DNA of 64,000 nt, taken from NCBI RefSeq assembly GCF_036381655.1, contig NZ_DASVCJ010000076.1, positions 140,467 to 204,466 of the forward strand. Direction: 5' to 3'. Of the stretch, positions 17,979-26,060 are shown piece by piece (position 1 is the stretch's first letter; each line of letters starts with the position of its first letter). The notes beneath the pieces are model-generated. The model saw only the letters and a list, made by a program, of their open reading frames with translations. It was not told the DNA's origin and ran no database searches. Origin of the DNA: Ferrovibrio sp036381655. GTDB taxonomy: Bacteria > Pseudomonadota > Alphaproteobacteria > Ferrovibrionales > Ferrovibrionaceae. The translations under genes were made by a program, and so were the position numbers.

Positions 17979-18590
17979 ATGCTGGTTTTGATCGATAATT
18001 ACGATAGTTTTACGTGGAATCTGGTCCACTATTTTGGCCGTCTGGGTCCGGAGGTCCGGGTCTTCCGGAACGACCAGACCACCCCGCAAGCCATCCTCGA
18101 GCTGAACCCGGCGGGTATCGTGCTCTCCCCGGGCCCCTGCGATCCCGACCGGGCCGGCATTTGCCTGGCGATGATCGATAAGGCGGCCGAGCGGAAGCTG
18201 CCGCTACTCGGCGTCTGCCTGGGCCATCAGGCGATCGGGCAAGCTTTCGGCGGCAAAGTAGTCCGGGCGCCGCAGCCGCTTCATGGGAAGCTGAGCCGGA
18301 TTCATCATAACGGCGAGAGCGTCTTTGCCGGCCTGCCGCAGGATTTCCTCGCCACGCGCTATCATTCGCTGACCGTTGATCCGGCGACGGTTCCTAATAC
18401 CCTCACCGTCACCGCGCGGTCGGAGGACGGTGTCATCATGGGCCTGGCGCATCGCGATCTTCCCATTCAGGGCGTACAATTCCATCCCGAAAGCATCGCT
18501 TCACAATACGGCTATATGATGCTCGCCAATTTCGTACGTTATTGCGGCCTGCCGGTCGACGAAACCGCCGTTCAAGAGCAGGCCGCATGA
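17979..18590 (+). CDS. trpG: Anthranilate synthase glutamine amidotransferase component
   Basis: TrpG supplies ammonia from glutamine to TrpE for anthranilate formation, and may serve PabB as well. The 203-residue class I amidotransferase shows the N-terminal LIDNYDSFTWNLVHYF, the oxyanion strand VLSPGPCDP, nucleophile Cys80 in GVCLGHQ, and the His-Glu pair in GVQFHPESI. GGTAGG precedes the ATG. No trpE lies immediately upstream; the neighbour on that side is a divergent chemoreceptor gene, so the operon seems to start here. The stop overlaps the trpD start. Confidence 0.95.
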   Translation: MLVLIDNYDSFTWNLVHYFGRLGPEVRVFRNDQTTPQAILELNPAGIVLSPGPCDPDRAGICLAMIDKAAERKLPLLGVCLGHQAIGQAFGGKVVRAPQPLHGKLSRIHHNGESVFAGLPQDFLATRYHSLTVDPATVPNTLTVTARSEDGVIMGLAHRDLPIQGVQFHPESIASQYGYMMLANFVRYCGLPVDETAVQEQAA

Positions 18591-19657
18591 GTTCCGATGT
18601 AACCGAATTCAAGCGGCTGCTGGCACTGGTCGCCGATGGCAAGCGGCTGGGCATCGACGACGCGAAGACCGCCTTCGACATCATGATGTCCGGCAATGCC
18701 ACCCCCTCGCAGATGGGGGCCTTCCTGATGGCATTGCGGGTTCGTGGCGAGACCGTCGACGAGATCACCGGCGGCGCCATGACCATGCGGGCCAAGGTGC
18801 ATGGCGTGACTGCGCCGCCGGGTGCCATCGACATCGTTGGCACTGGCGGCGACGTGAAGGGAACCTGGAACGTCTCGACCTGCTCGGCCTTCGTGGTCGC
18901 CGGTTGCGGCGTACCGGTCGCCAAACACGGCAACCGGGCGGTGTCGTCCAAGACCGGCGCGGCAGATGTGCTGACCGCGCTGGGCGTTAATCTCGACTGC
19001 GATTTTCGCCTGATCGAGAAGGCCATCCAGGAGGCCGGCGTCGGCTTCCTGATGGCGCCACGCCATCATGGCGCCATGCGTCATGTCGGGCCGACGCGCG
19101 GGGAATTGGGCACCCGCACGATTTTCAATCTGCTGGGTCCGCTCAGCAACCCCGCCCTGGTCAAGCGCGAACTGCTCGGCGTGTTCGACCGGCAGTGGGT
19201 AGAGCCCTTGGCGGAGGTGATGGGCAAGCTGGGAGCGGAAAAGGTCTGGGTCGTACATGGCTCCGACGGGTTGGACGAGATCACCACCACCGGCCCCACC
19301 TATGTCTCGGAATTCGCCGCTGGAAAGCTGCGTCATTTCGAGATCACGCCGGAAGATGCCGGATTGCCGCGCGCCCGGCTGGAGGATCTCAAAGGCGACG
19401 AGCCGACCGCCAATGCCGTCGCCCTTCGGGCGGTGCTTAACGGATCTCCTGGCGCCTTCCGCGACATCGTTCTGTTGAATGCTGCGGCCGCCCTGGTGGT
19501 TGCTGACAAGGCATCGGGGCTGCGCGAGGGAGCCGAGATGGCGAAGGCATCCATCGACAGTGGCAAGGCCAAGGCGGCGCTCGCTCGCCTGATCGAGATT
19601 ACCCATGAGCCGCCACGGCCGGAGCCGGAGGTAGAGGAAAAGGCCGAACCGAAATGA
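18587..19657 (+). CDS. trpD: Anthranilate phosphoribosyltransferase
   Basis: TrpD transfers phosphoribose from PRPP to anthranilate. The 356-residue protein shows GTGGDVKGTWNVST (PRPP loop), KHGNRAVSSKTGAADVLTALG, the HHGAMRHVGPTRGELGTRTIFNLLGPLSNPA block, and HGSDGLDEI. The start at 18587 is the ATG overlapping the trpG stop (ATGA). The last twenty residues form a proline/glutamate-rich tail (RPEPEVEEKAEPK), which is not part of the usual fold. Confidence 0.95.
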   Translation: MSSDVTEFKRLLALVADGKRLGIDDAKTAFDIMMSGNATPSQMGAFLMALRVRGETVDEITGGAMTMRAKVHGVTAPPGAIDIVGTGGDVKGTWNVSTCSAFVVAGCGVPVAKHGNRAVSSKTGAADVLTALGVNLDCDFRLIEKAIQEAGVGFLMAPRHHGAMRHVGPTRGELGTRTIFNLLGPLSNPALVKRELLGVFDRQWVEPLAEVMGKLGAEKVWVVHGSDGLDEITTTGPTYVSEFAAGKLRHFEITPEDAGLPRARLEDLKGDEPTANAVALRAVLNGSPGAFRDIVLLNAAAALVVADKASGLREGAEMAKASIDSGKAKAALARLIEITHEPPRPEPEVEEKAEPK

Positions 19658-20460
19658 GTGACGTCCTTGCGAAGATCTGCGCCGACAAATACGACCATAT
19701 CGCCCGGCACAAAGCAGCGATCCCGGCCGCTGCGTTGGCGGATACGGCAAAGTCTACCCCTGCTCCCCGGGGATTTCAGAACGCCTTGCGTGCAGCGGTC
19801 GCAGCAGGCCGCTACGGCTTGATTGCCGAAATCAAGAAAGCCTCGCCCTCCAAGGGACTGATCCGCGCCGATTTCGATCCCCCCGGCCTTGCCCGCGCTT
19901 ACGCCCGTGGTGGCGCGACCTGCCTGTCCGTTCTGACCGACGAGCCCTATTTCCAGGGCAGCGACGACTACCTGCGTCAGGTCCGTGCTGCCGTGGATTT
20001 ACCCATCATCCGCAAGGACTTCATGCTCGATCCTTATCAAGTGATCGAGGCGCGGGCGCTCGGCGCCGACTGCATCTTGCTGATCATGGCGGCTTTGAGC
20101 GACGACCAAGCCGCCGAACTGGAAGCTGCGGCAGCGGATTACGGGCTGGATGTGCTGGTCGAAGTCCATGATGGCGAGGAACTCGATCGGGCATTGAAGC
20201 TGAAATCCAGGCTCCTCGGCATCAACAACCGGAATCTGAAGACCCTGACGGTCGATCTGGCGACCACGGAGGAGCTGGCAGCCAGGGTTCCGGCCGACGC
20301 GCTTCTGGTCGCGGAATCCGGCCTACACACGAAAGCCGATCTCGATCGCATGGCGCGGGTCGGCGCGCGTTGCTTCCTGGTTGGCGAAAGCCTGATGCGT
20401 CAAGCCGATGTGGAGGCCGCGACCCGGCTGCTGCTGACTGGCAAGGAGCTGGCTGCGTGA
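19654..20460 (+). CDS. trpC: Indole-3-glycerol phosphate synthase
   Basis: TrpC closes the indole ring. This is a 268-residue TIM barrel without a fused TrpF domain. It shows LIAEIKKASPSKGLIRADFDP, the SVLTDEPYFQGS loop, RKDFMLDPYQVIEARALGADCILLI, LGINNRNLKTLTVDL and VAESGL, which carry the catalytic lysines, glutamates and asparagine of the family. Both ends overlap neighbours: ATGA with trpD and GTGA with moaC. Confidence 0.96.
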   Translation: MSDVLAKICADKYDHIARHKAAIPAAALADTAKSTPAPRGFQNALRAAVAAGRYGLIAEIKKASPSKGLIRADFDPPGLARAYARGGATCLSVLTDEPYFQGSDDYLRQVRAAVDLPIIRKDFMLDPYQVIEARALGADCILLIMAALSDDQAAELEAAAADYGLDVLVEVHDGEELDRALKLKSRLLGINNRNLKTLTVDLATTEELAARVPADALLVAESGLHTKADLDRMARVGARCFLVGESLMRQADVEAATRLLLTGKELAA

Positions 20461-20942
20461 GCGATAGGCCCAGGCTCAGCCACATCAATGCCGCCGGAGA
20501 AGCGCATATGGTGGATGTTTCGGCCAAGGCGGAAACCGAGCGGGTGGCAAAGGCTGGAGCCCGCGTGCTGATGCGCAAGGAAACACTGGAGCTGATCCAG
20601 TCTGGCAAGGCGGCAAAAGGCGACGTGCTGGCGACGGCACGGATTGCCGGCATCATGGCCGCGAAACATACCCACGAATTGATCCCGCTTTGCCATCCCG
20701 TGGCCTTGAGCCAAGTGACAGTCGATCTGGAACCGAAGCCGAGTGAAGGCGCCATTGATATCGTGGCGACCTGCAAGCTGCGGGGGCGCACCGGGGTCGA
20801 GATGGAAGCGCTGACGGCTGCCAGCGTGGCGGCTTTGACGATTTACGATATGGCCAAGGCGGTCGATCGCGGTATGCGCATCACCGACGTCCGACTGCTG
20901 CACAAGACGGGTGGTAAATCGGGTACCTTCGAGGCGTCATGA
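20457..20942 (+). CDS. moaC: Cyclic pyranopterin monophosphate synthase MoaC
   Basis: MoaC acts with MoaA to form cyclic pyranopterin monophosphate, the first molybdopterin intermediate. The 161-residue protein starts at a GTG that overlaps the trpC stop and gives the family's usual N terminus (RLSHINAAGEAHMVDVSAKAETERVAKA). The LIPLCHP motif and the C-terminal AVDRGMRITDVRLLHKTGGKSG, containing the catalytic aspartate and lysine, are present. A longer in-frame extension upstream is a shadow of trpC. The stop overlaps moeA. Confidence 0.96.
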   Translation: MSDRPRLSHINAAGEAHMVDVSAKAETERVAKAGARVLMRKETLELIQSGKAAKGDVLATARIAGIMAAKHTHELIPLCHPVALSQVTVDLEPKPSEGAIDIVATCKLRGRTGVEMEALTAASVAALTIYDMAKAVDRGMRITDVRLLHKTGGKSGTFEAS

Positions 20943-22150
20943 TTCCTGTTGCAGAGGCCCGCGCCCGTATCGTTGCCGCCCTGCCCCGCATGCCGGCGGA
21001 GACTGTATCACTGACCACGGCGGCCGGCAGGATACTGGCCGAAGACCTGATCGCGCGCCGTACTCAGCCACCGTTCGATGTCAGCGCCATGGACGGCTGG
21101 GCTTGCCGGCATGCCGATCTGGCGGCGCTGCCGGCCAGATTGCAGCCTGTCGGACAGGCGGCAGCCGGCGGCCGCCATGAAGGCAAGGTCAAGGCCGGCG
21201 AATGCGTTCGTATCTTCACTGGCGCCCCGGTGCCCGAGGGCGCCGATGCCATCGTCATCCAGGAGGATGCTGATCTCGGCCCTGACGGCGTGGTCTTGGT
21301 TCGAGAAGCCCCGCGGCCGGGCCAGTGGATCCGGCGCCGCGGGTTGGATTTCGCCGAAGGGCAGACGCTGCTTGAATCCGGAAGGCCATTGACGCCTTCT
21401 GACATCGCCCTGGCGGCGGCAATGAATATCCCCTGGCTTGCGGTGCGGCGCAAGCCACGGATTGCTGTTCTGGCCACCGGCGATGAGTTGGTCCGCCCGG
21501 GCGAGCCGGTCGGGACCAACCAGATCATCAGTTCGAACAATTTCGGCCTCTGCGCCCTGATCGAGGCGAATGGCGGCTGTGCCCTGGACTTGGGGATCGC
21601 CCGGGACAACGAAGCCGATCTGCGGGCCAAGGCGGCTGCTGCCGCAGGCTGCGACCTGCTGCTGACGCTCGGAGGCGCCAGCGTCGGCGAGCACGACTTG
21701 ATCCATAAGGTGCTTGGCGGCGGTGGCAGCGGTATCGATTTCTGGCGAATCGCCATGCGCCCCGGCAAGCCACTGATGTTCGGATCGGCCGATCTGGGCG
21801 GCACTGGGCGGATCGCGCTGCTGGGCCTGCCGGGCAACCCGGTTTCGGCGCTTGTCTGTGGCTATAATTTCCTCATCCCGGCCCTGCGCGGCATGCTCGG
21901 GCTGGACTGGGAGGTGCGTCTCGAACAGGCTGTCACCGGAACCGATCTGCCTGAGAATGACCGGCGCGAGGATTATCTGCGAGCGACTGTGAGCCGAGAC
22001 GACGATGGTCGTACGGTCGCAACGGCATTCGACAGACAGGACAGCTCCATGCTTCGCCTGCTCAGTCAAGCCGATTGCCTGATCGTCCGCGCCCCCTTGG
22101 CCCCACGGGCCAGAACGGGAGACAGCGTGCCAATTCTCCGCCTGCGTTGA
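20939..22150 (+). CDS. moeA: Molybdopterin molybdenumtransferase MoeA
   Basis: MoeA inserts molybdate into adenylylated molybdopterin. The 403-residue sequence shows PPFDVSAMDGWA, GECVRIFTGAPVPEGADAIVIQED, IAVLATGDELVRPGEP, TLGGASVGEHDLI, MRPGKPLMFG and LGLPGNPVSALV, all characteristic of the family, with domain IV at the C terminus. It is the last gene of the trpGDC-moaCA set (ATGA overlap with moaC). In many Alphaproteobacteria lexA follows; here a GNAT gene does instead. Confidence 0.96.
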   Translation: MIPVAEARARIVAALPRMPAETVSLTTAAGRILAEDLIARRTQPPFDVSAMDGWACRHADLAALPARLQPVGQAAAGGRHEGKVKAGECVRIFTGAPVPEGADAIVIQEDADLGPDGVVLVREAPRPGQWIRRRGLDFAEGQTLLESGRPLTPSDIALAAAMNIPWLAVRRKPRIAVLATGDELVRPGEPVGTNQIISSNNFGLCALIEANGGCALDLGIARDNEADLRAKAAAAAGCDLLLTLGGASVGEHDLIHKVLGGGGSGIDFWRIAMRPGKPLMFGSADLGGTGRIALLGLPGNPVSALVCGYNFLIPALRGMLGLDWEVRLEQAVTGTDLPENDRREDYLRATVSRDDDGRTVATAFDRQDSSMLRLLSQADCLIVRAPLAPRARTGDSVPILRLR

Positions 22151-22184
22151 GCGCCTCCGCTCCCTGTTAATCGACGCCAGATCG

Positions 22185-22655
22185 ATGCTTATCCGCAAAG
22201 CCCGGCTGACAGACCTGGATGCGCTGGTGGCGCTGGAAAACCGCAGTTTTCGATACAACCGCATGTCCCGCCGCAGCTACGCTGCCGCGCTGCGGAATCC
22301 CCGTGCGCTGATTCTGCTGGCTCGGGGCGGCCGGAAAGAGCCGTTGGCAGGCGCCGTCGTCGTGTTCTTTCGCGCCGACAGCCCGGCAGCGCGCCTGTAC
22401 TCGATTGCCGTTTCACCCCAGATGCGTGGCCATGGCCTTGGACGCAAGCTGCTGCGGGCGGCCGAGAGTGCCGCCAGGGCGCAGGGGGCCTCCGCAATGC
22501 GCCTGGAGGTCAAGGTCCGCAACGGGGCGGCGCTGGCTCTGTACCGGAAAAGTGGCTATGGACTTATCGGTCGCATTGCGCACTATTACGAGGATGGGTC
22601 TGATGCTTGGCGGTTGGAAAAACCTCTGATCCGAAACAGGACCCGCGCATCTTAG
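22185..22655 (+). CDS. GNAT family N-acetyltransferase
   Basis: A 156-residue single-domain acetyltransferase using acetyl-CoA. The N-terminal substrate half (RKARLTDLDALVALENRSF) and the acetyl-CoA loop VSPQMRGHGLGRKLL are clear, as is the C-terminal MRLEVKVRNGAALALYRKSGYGLIGR motif shared with RimI-like enzymes. A ribosome binding site is weak. It ends 32 bases before the ATP-grasp gene and is read with it. RimI activity on ribosomal protein S18 cannot be excluded, but the pairing with the ligase suggests that it acetylates the ligase substrate or product. Confidence 0.88.
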   Translation: MLIRKARLTDLDALVALENRSFRYNRMSRRSYAAALRNPRALILLARGGRKEPLAGAVVVFFRADSPAARLYSIAVSPQMRGHGLGRKLLRAAESAARAQGASAMRLEVKVRNGAALALYRKSGYGLIGRIAHYYEDGSDAWRLEKPLIRNRTRAS

Positions 22656-22687
22656 GCCGCACCTGAACGGGAGCCCTTCCCGCCGTC

Positions 22688-24409
22688 ATGCACATCATCA
22701 TCGTCGAGCGTAAGACCCATTTCCGATATCGCAATCCAGGCTGCCTGGTCCTGAACAATCGGGAATTCATCACCCGACCGGAGTTGGTGCAGGACAAGAG
22801 GGCCAAGATCATCAATCTCAGCAAGGATTATTCCTATCTCGGCTACGGCTATTACTGCTCGCTGCTGGCCGAGGCCCGCAACCAGAAAGTCATTCCGTCG
22901 GTCAAGACGATCCTCGAGCTTCGCGAGCGCAGCATCTATAGCCATGCCCTCCCGGAACTGGATGAACTGCTGCGCCAGCAGATCAAAAAGCTGGTGATGA
23001 CCCCGACAGCGCCATTCACTGTCCAGGTCTTTTTCGGGCGCACGGACGATCTGCGCTTTCCCGATCTGGCGCGCCGGGTTTTCGATGAATTCCGCTGCCC
23101 GATGCTGAAGCTCAGCATCTCCCCAGATGATGGCTGGCATATCGCTTCGATCCGGCCAATGACGCTGAGCGACTTAAAACCCGAGCAGGAAGAATTCTTC
23201 GAGCACGCCCTTGAATCCTATACGCGGTCGAGCTGGCGTACACCAAAGGCAAAACCGGCGGCGAAATACAGCTTGGCGATTCTATACAATCCGGCAGAAA
23301 CGTTGCCGCCCTCGGATCGCCGGACGCTGCAGAAATTCGTCCGGATTGGCGAGCAGATGGGCGTTGAGGTCGAGCTGATCGAGAAAAAAGACTATTCCGA
23401 GCTTGCCGAATACGATGCCCTGTTCATCCGCGAGACCACGGCCCTGGATCATCACACGTATCGTTTCGCAAAGAAGGCTGAAAACGAGGGTATGGCGGTC
23501 ATCGACGATCCGACCTCGATTCTTCGCTGCACAAATAAGGTCTATCTCGCCGAGCTGCTGAAGGCGAACAAGATCCCGATCCCGAAAACCATCGTGCTGG
23601 ACAATCGCGGCATCGAGGCGATCGAGCAGGAGATCCCCTATCCGATCATTCTGAAAATTCCGGATGGCTCGTTCTCACGCGGCATCGTCAAGGCGGAGAA
23701 CCGGCAGCAACTGGCGGAGGCCGCCGCCCGCCTGCTGCGCGAGTCGGATGTCATTCTGGCGCAGGAATATCTGTACACCGATTTCGACTGGCGCATCGGC
23801 ATCCTGCGCGGCCAGGCGATCTATGCCTGCCAGTACTTCATGTCGCGCGGCCATTGGCAGGTCGTCAAACACAGCGAGAGCGGCCGTTTTACCGAGGGCG
23901 GCTTTAGAACCCTGCCGATCGAGCAAGCGCCGCAGGACGTCGTCGAATTGGCACTGAAAGCCGCTAACCTGATCGGCAACGGGCTATACGGCGTGGACCT
24001 GAAGGAGACGTCCAAAGGGGTCGTCGTCATCGAGGTGAACGACAATCCCTCGATCAATCAGGGCGAAGAAGATGCCATTCTGAAGGACGAACTGTATCGG
24101 CGCATCATACAGGAGTTCATCCGCCGCCTGGAGGAGCGGCCCGGCACGCATGACGCGGCAGGGCCGCTGGCAGCATTGCCACTGCCCTCGGTGAATGGAA
24201 TGCAGCCCTCAGCATCCGCTGCCCCCTCGCCGGCTCAGATTGCGGCTCAGGTCGCAGCCAAGATTTCAGCCGAAGTCGCGGCAAAAATCGCTGCGGAGGT
24301 TTCCAGCCACGTCCTCGAAAGCGTGCTCTCCGCTACACGCCCGCAAGTCGCACCGAGAGGGGAAATCAATGAGGAGCCGCTGTTGCCCCTGCCCATGACC
24401 CGGAAATAG
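22688..24409 (+). CDS. RimK-like ATP-grasp ligase with RLAN-type N-terminal region
   Basis: A 573-residue protein. Residues 1 to about 190 (MHIIIVERKTHFRYRNPGCLVL, AKIINLSKDYSYLGYGYYCSLLAEAR, VFFGRTDDLRFPDLARRVFDEF) match the RimK-like ATP-grasp N-terminal (RLAN) region. Residues about 200-480 form the ATP-grasp core, with DDPTSILRCTNKVYLAELL, YPIILKIPDGSFSRGIVKA, AQEYLYTDFDWRIGILRG, and metal-binding VVVIEVNDNPSINQGEEDA. It should form an amide bond between a carboxylate and an amine; the substrates are unknown. The C-terminal tail holds a seven-fold tetrapeptide repeat (residues 518-545). The neighbouring GNAT gene suggests a joint pathway to an acylated amino acid or peptide. Confidence 0.9.
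   Translation: MHIIIVERKTHFRYRNPGCLVLNNREFITRPELVQDKRAKIINLSKDYSYLGYGYYCSLLAEARNQKVIPSVKTILELRERSIYSHALPELDELLRQQIKKLVMTPTAPFTVQVFFGRTDDLRFPDLARRVFDEFRCPMLKLSISPDDGWHIASIRPMTLSDLKPEQEEFFEHALESYTRSSWRTPKAKPAAKYSLAILYNPAETLPPSDRRTLQKFVRIGEQMGVEVELIEKKDYSELAEYDALFIRETTALDHHTYRFAKKAENEGMAVIDDPTSILRCTNKVYLAELLKANKIPIPKTIVLDNRGIEAIEQEIPYPIILKIPDGSFSRGIVKAENRQQLAEAAARLLRESDVILAQEYLYTDFDWRIGILRGQAIYACQYFMSRGHWQVVKHSESGRFTEGGFRTLPIEQAPQDVVELALKAANLIGNGLYGVDLKETSKGVVVIEVNDNPSINQGEEDAILKDELYRRIIQEFIRRLEERPGTHDAAGPLAALPLPSVNGMQPSASAAPSPAQIAAQVAAKISAEVAAKIAAEVSSHVLESVLSATRPQVAPRGEINEEPLLPLPMTRK
24239..24322 (+). repeat. Seven-fold tetrapeptide repeat in the ligase tail
   Basis: The encoded residues read IAAQ VAAK ISAE VAAK IAAE VSSH VLES: a branched hydrophobic residue, two small residues and a polar or charged one. 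The codons differ between copies (att, gtc, att, gtc, atc, gtt, gtc at the first position), so the pattern is kept at protein level rather than by fresh DNA slippage. A period of four implies one long helix with a hydrophobic stripe. Confidence 0.8.
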
Positions 24410-24511
24410 CCGGGGCAAAAAATTGCGCTTTCAGGGACTTCCAATTTCTTGTTGGCCGTGCGGCAATAAAATAGTATGCAATCCAACTACATAATGTGAG
24501 GAGGAAGCAAA

Positions 24512-25513
24512 ATGGATAAAAGGGTGAGCTGGGGGTTTGCAGCGGTTTTGGCGACCGGTCTGATTGCAGGGTCTGCACATGCCGGCAATGTGACGCTAAA
24601 GGCGTCGCATCAATTCCCGGGCGGTAAAGGCGACGTCCGCGACGAAATGGTGCAGATGATCGCCCGCGAGGCGGCCAAGGCCAATGTCGGCCTCGACATC
24701 AAGGTCTATCCGGGCGCCAGCCTGGTGAAGGCGAAGGATCAATGGGACGCGATGCTGAAGGGACAGATCGACATCACGTCCTTCCCGCTCGACTATGCCT
24801 CCGGCCAGCATCCGGAGTTCGGCGCGACCTTGATGCCGGGATTGGTCAAGAACCATGATCATGCCAAACGCATCAACAAGTCGCCGTTCATGCAGGACAT
24901 CAAAAAGGTCATCACCGATGCCGGCGCGATGGTGCTGGCCGATGCTTGGCTGGCAGGTGCCTTCGGCTCGAAGGATAAGTGCATTCTGGAACCGAACGAC
25001 GCGAAGGGCTTAAAAGTCCGCTCGGCCGGCGCGACCTTCGCCGAGATGTGGGCTGCGGCTGGCGCTTCGATCGTGTCTATTCCCTCGAACGAGGTCTACA
25101 ACGCCCTTCAGACCGGCGTGGCCGACGCCACCGACACCTCTTCGGGCAGCTTTGTCTCCTTCCGGCTCTACGAGCAGTTGAAGTGCCTGACGGCACCGGG
25201 CGACAATGCCCTGTGGTTCATGTATGAGCCGGTGCTGATGTCCAAGCGCAGCTTCGACAAGCTGGACGACAAGCAGAAGAAGGTTATCCTTGATGCCTCG
25301 AAAAAGGCCGAGGACTTCTTTGCCGTCGAGTCCAAGAAGCTCGATGAAAAGCTCGTCGAGGTGTACAAAAAGGCCGGTGTGAAGGTCGTTGAAATGACCG
25401 ACGAGCAGGCCAATAAGTGGCGCGATGTCGCGAACAAATCGTCCTATCGGACCTTTGCCGATAAGGTGCCGAACGGAAAGGCTTTGATCGTCAAGGCGCT
25501 GCAGGTTCGTTAA
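24512..25513 (+). CDS. TRAP transporter solute-binding protein (DctP family)
   Basis: A 333-residue periplasmic binding protein of a tripartite TRAP system for organic acids. Signal peptide: residues 1-23 (cleavage near AHA-GNV). The DctP fold is shown by the KGLKVRSAG segment, whose arginine usually binds the substrate carboxylate, and by ASIVSIPSNEVYNALQTGVADATDTS. A very good ribosome binding site (GAGGAGG) precedes the ATG. The membrane subunits follow directly. The substrate is unknown; the downstream acyl-CoA synthetase suggests a carboxylic acid. Confidence 0.92.
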   Translation: MDKRVSWGFAAVLATGLIAGSAHAGNVTLKASHQFPGGKGDVRDEMVQMIAREAAKANVGLDIKVYPGASLVKAKDQWDAMLKGQIDITSFPLDYASGQHPEFGATLMPGLVKNHDHAKRINKSPFMQDIKKVITDAGAMVLADAWLAGAFGSKDKCILEPNDAKGLKVRSAGATFAEMWAAAGASIVSIPSNEVYNALQTGVADATDTSSGSFVSFRLYEQLKCLTAPGDNALWFMYEPVLMSKRSFDKLDDKQKKVILDASKKAEDFFAVESKKLDEKLVEVYKKAGVKVVEMTDEQANKWRDVANKSSYRTFADKVPNGKALIVKALQVR

Positions 25514-25523
25514 ATCTGCCATC

Positions 25524-26060
25524 ATGGAACGCTTCGCAGCTTTTGTGCGAATGCTGTCACGGATCAGCGGGATCTTTGCGATCCTGCTGATCCTGATCAG
25601 CATTCTGGTTGTCTGCCAGATGATCTTTCAGCGGGGGGTCCTCGGCCAGTCCACCATATGGCAGACGGAATTCGTCATTTTCTCCCTGATTGCGGCAACC
25701 TTTATCGGTGCCCCATACATTCTGATGACCCATGGTCATGTAAATGTCGATTTATTGCCTCTTCTTCTGGGGCATCGCAGCCGCGTCGCGCTCGCCTTAC
25801 TGGCCTCGTGTCTGGCGCTTGCCTTCTGCGCCGTCGTATTCTGGGAATCGATTTTCTGGTGGTACGAGGCTTATTCGATAAATCGTCTGACCAGCACGAT
25901 TTGGCGCGCACGGCTGTGGATCCCCTACTTCTCCGTTCCGCTCGGAATGGGGCTCCTATGCCTGCAATACATAGTCGACATCTGGGCGATCGCGACGGGT
26001 CGCGACATGCCCTTCGGCCTGAAACCTGAAGACGGCCTGACATCTGGGGACGGTCTGTGA
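25524..26060 (+). CDS. TRAP transporter small membrane subunit (DctQ family)
   Basis: A 178-residue integral membrane protein with four predicted segments (around 12-35, 48-68, 87-110 and 130-150). It starts 11 bases after the binding-protein gene and overlaps the large subunit gene by GTGA. No clear ribosome binding site is seen, so translation is likely coupled to the upstream gene. DctQ proteins pair with DctM in sodium-driven uptake. Confidence 0.9.
   Translation: MERFAAFVRMLSRISGIFAILLILISILVVCQMIFQRGVLGQSTIWQTEFVIFSLIAATFIGAPYILMTHGHVNVDLLPLLLGHRSRVALALLASCLALAFCAVVFWESIFWWYEAYSINRLTSTIWRARLWIPYFSVPLGMGLLCLQYIVDIWAIATGRDMPFGLKPEDGLTSGDGL

Noticed and set aside
20370..20456. Longer N terminus for moaC
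   Set aside because: The extra 29 codons are the end of trpC in another frame; the GTG overlapping the trpC stop gives the family's normal start.
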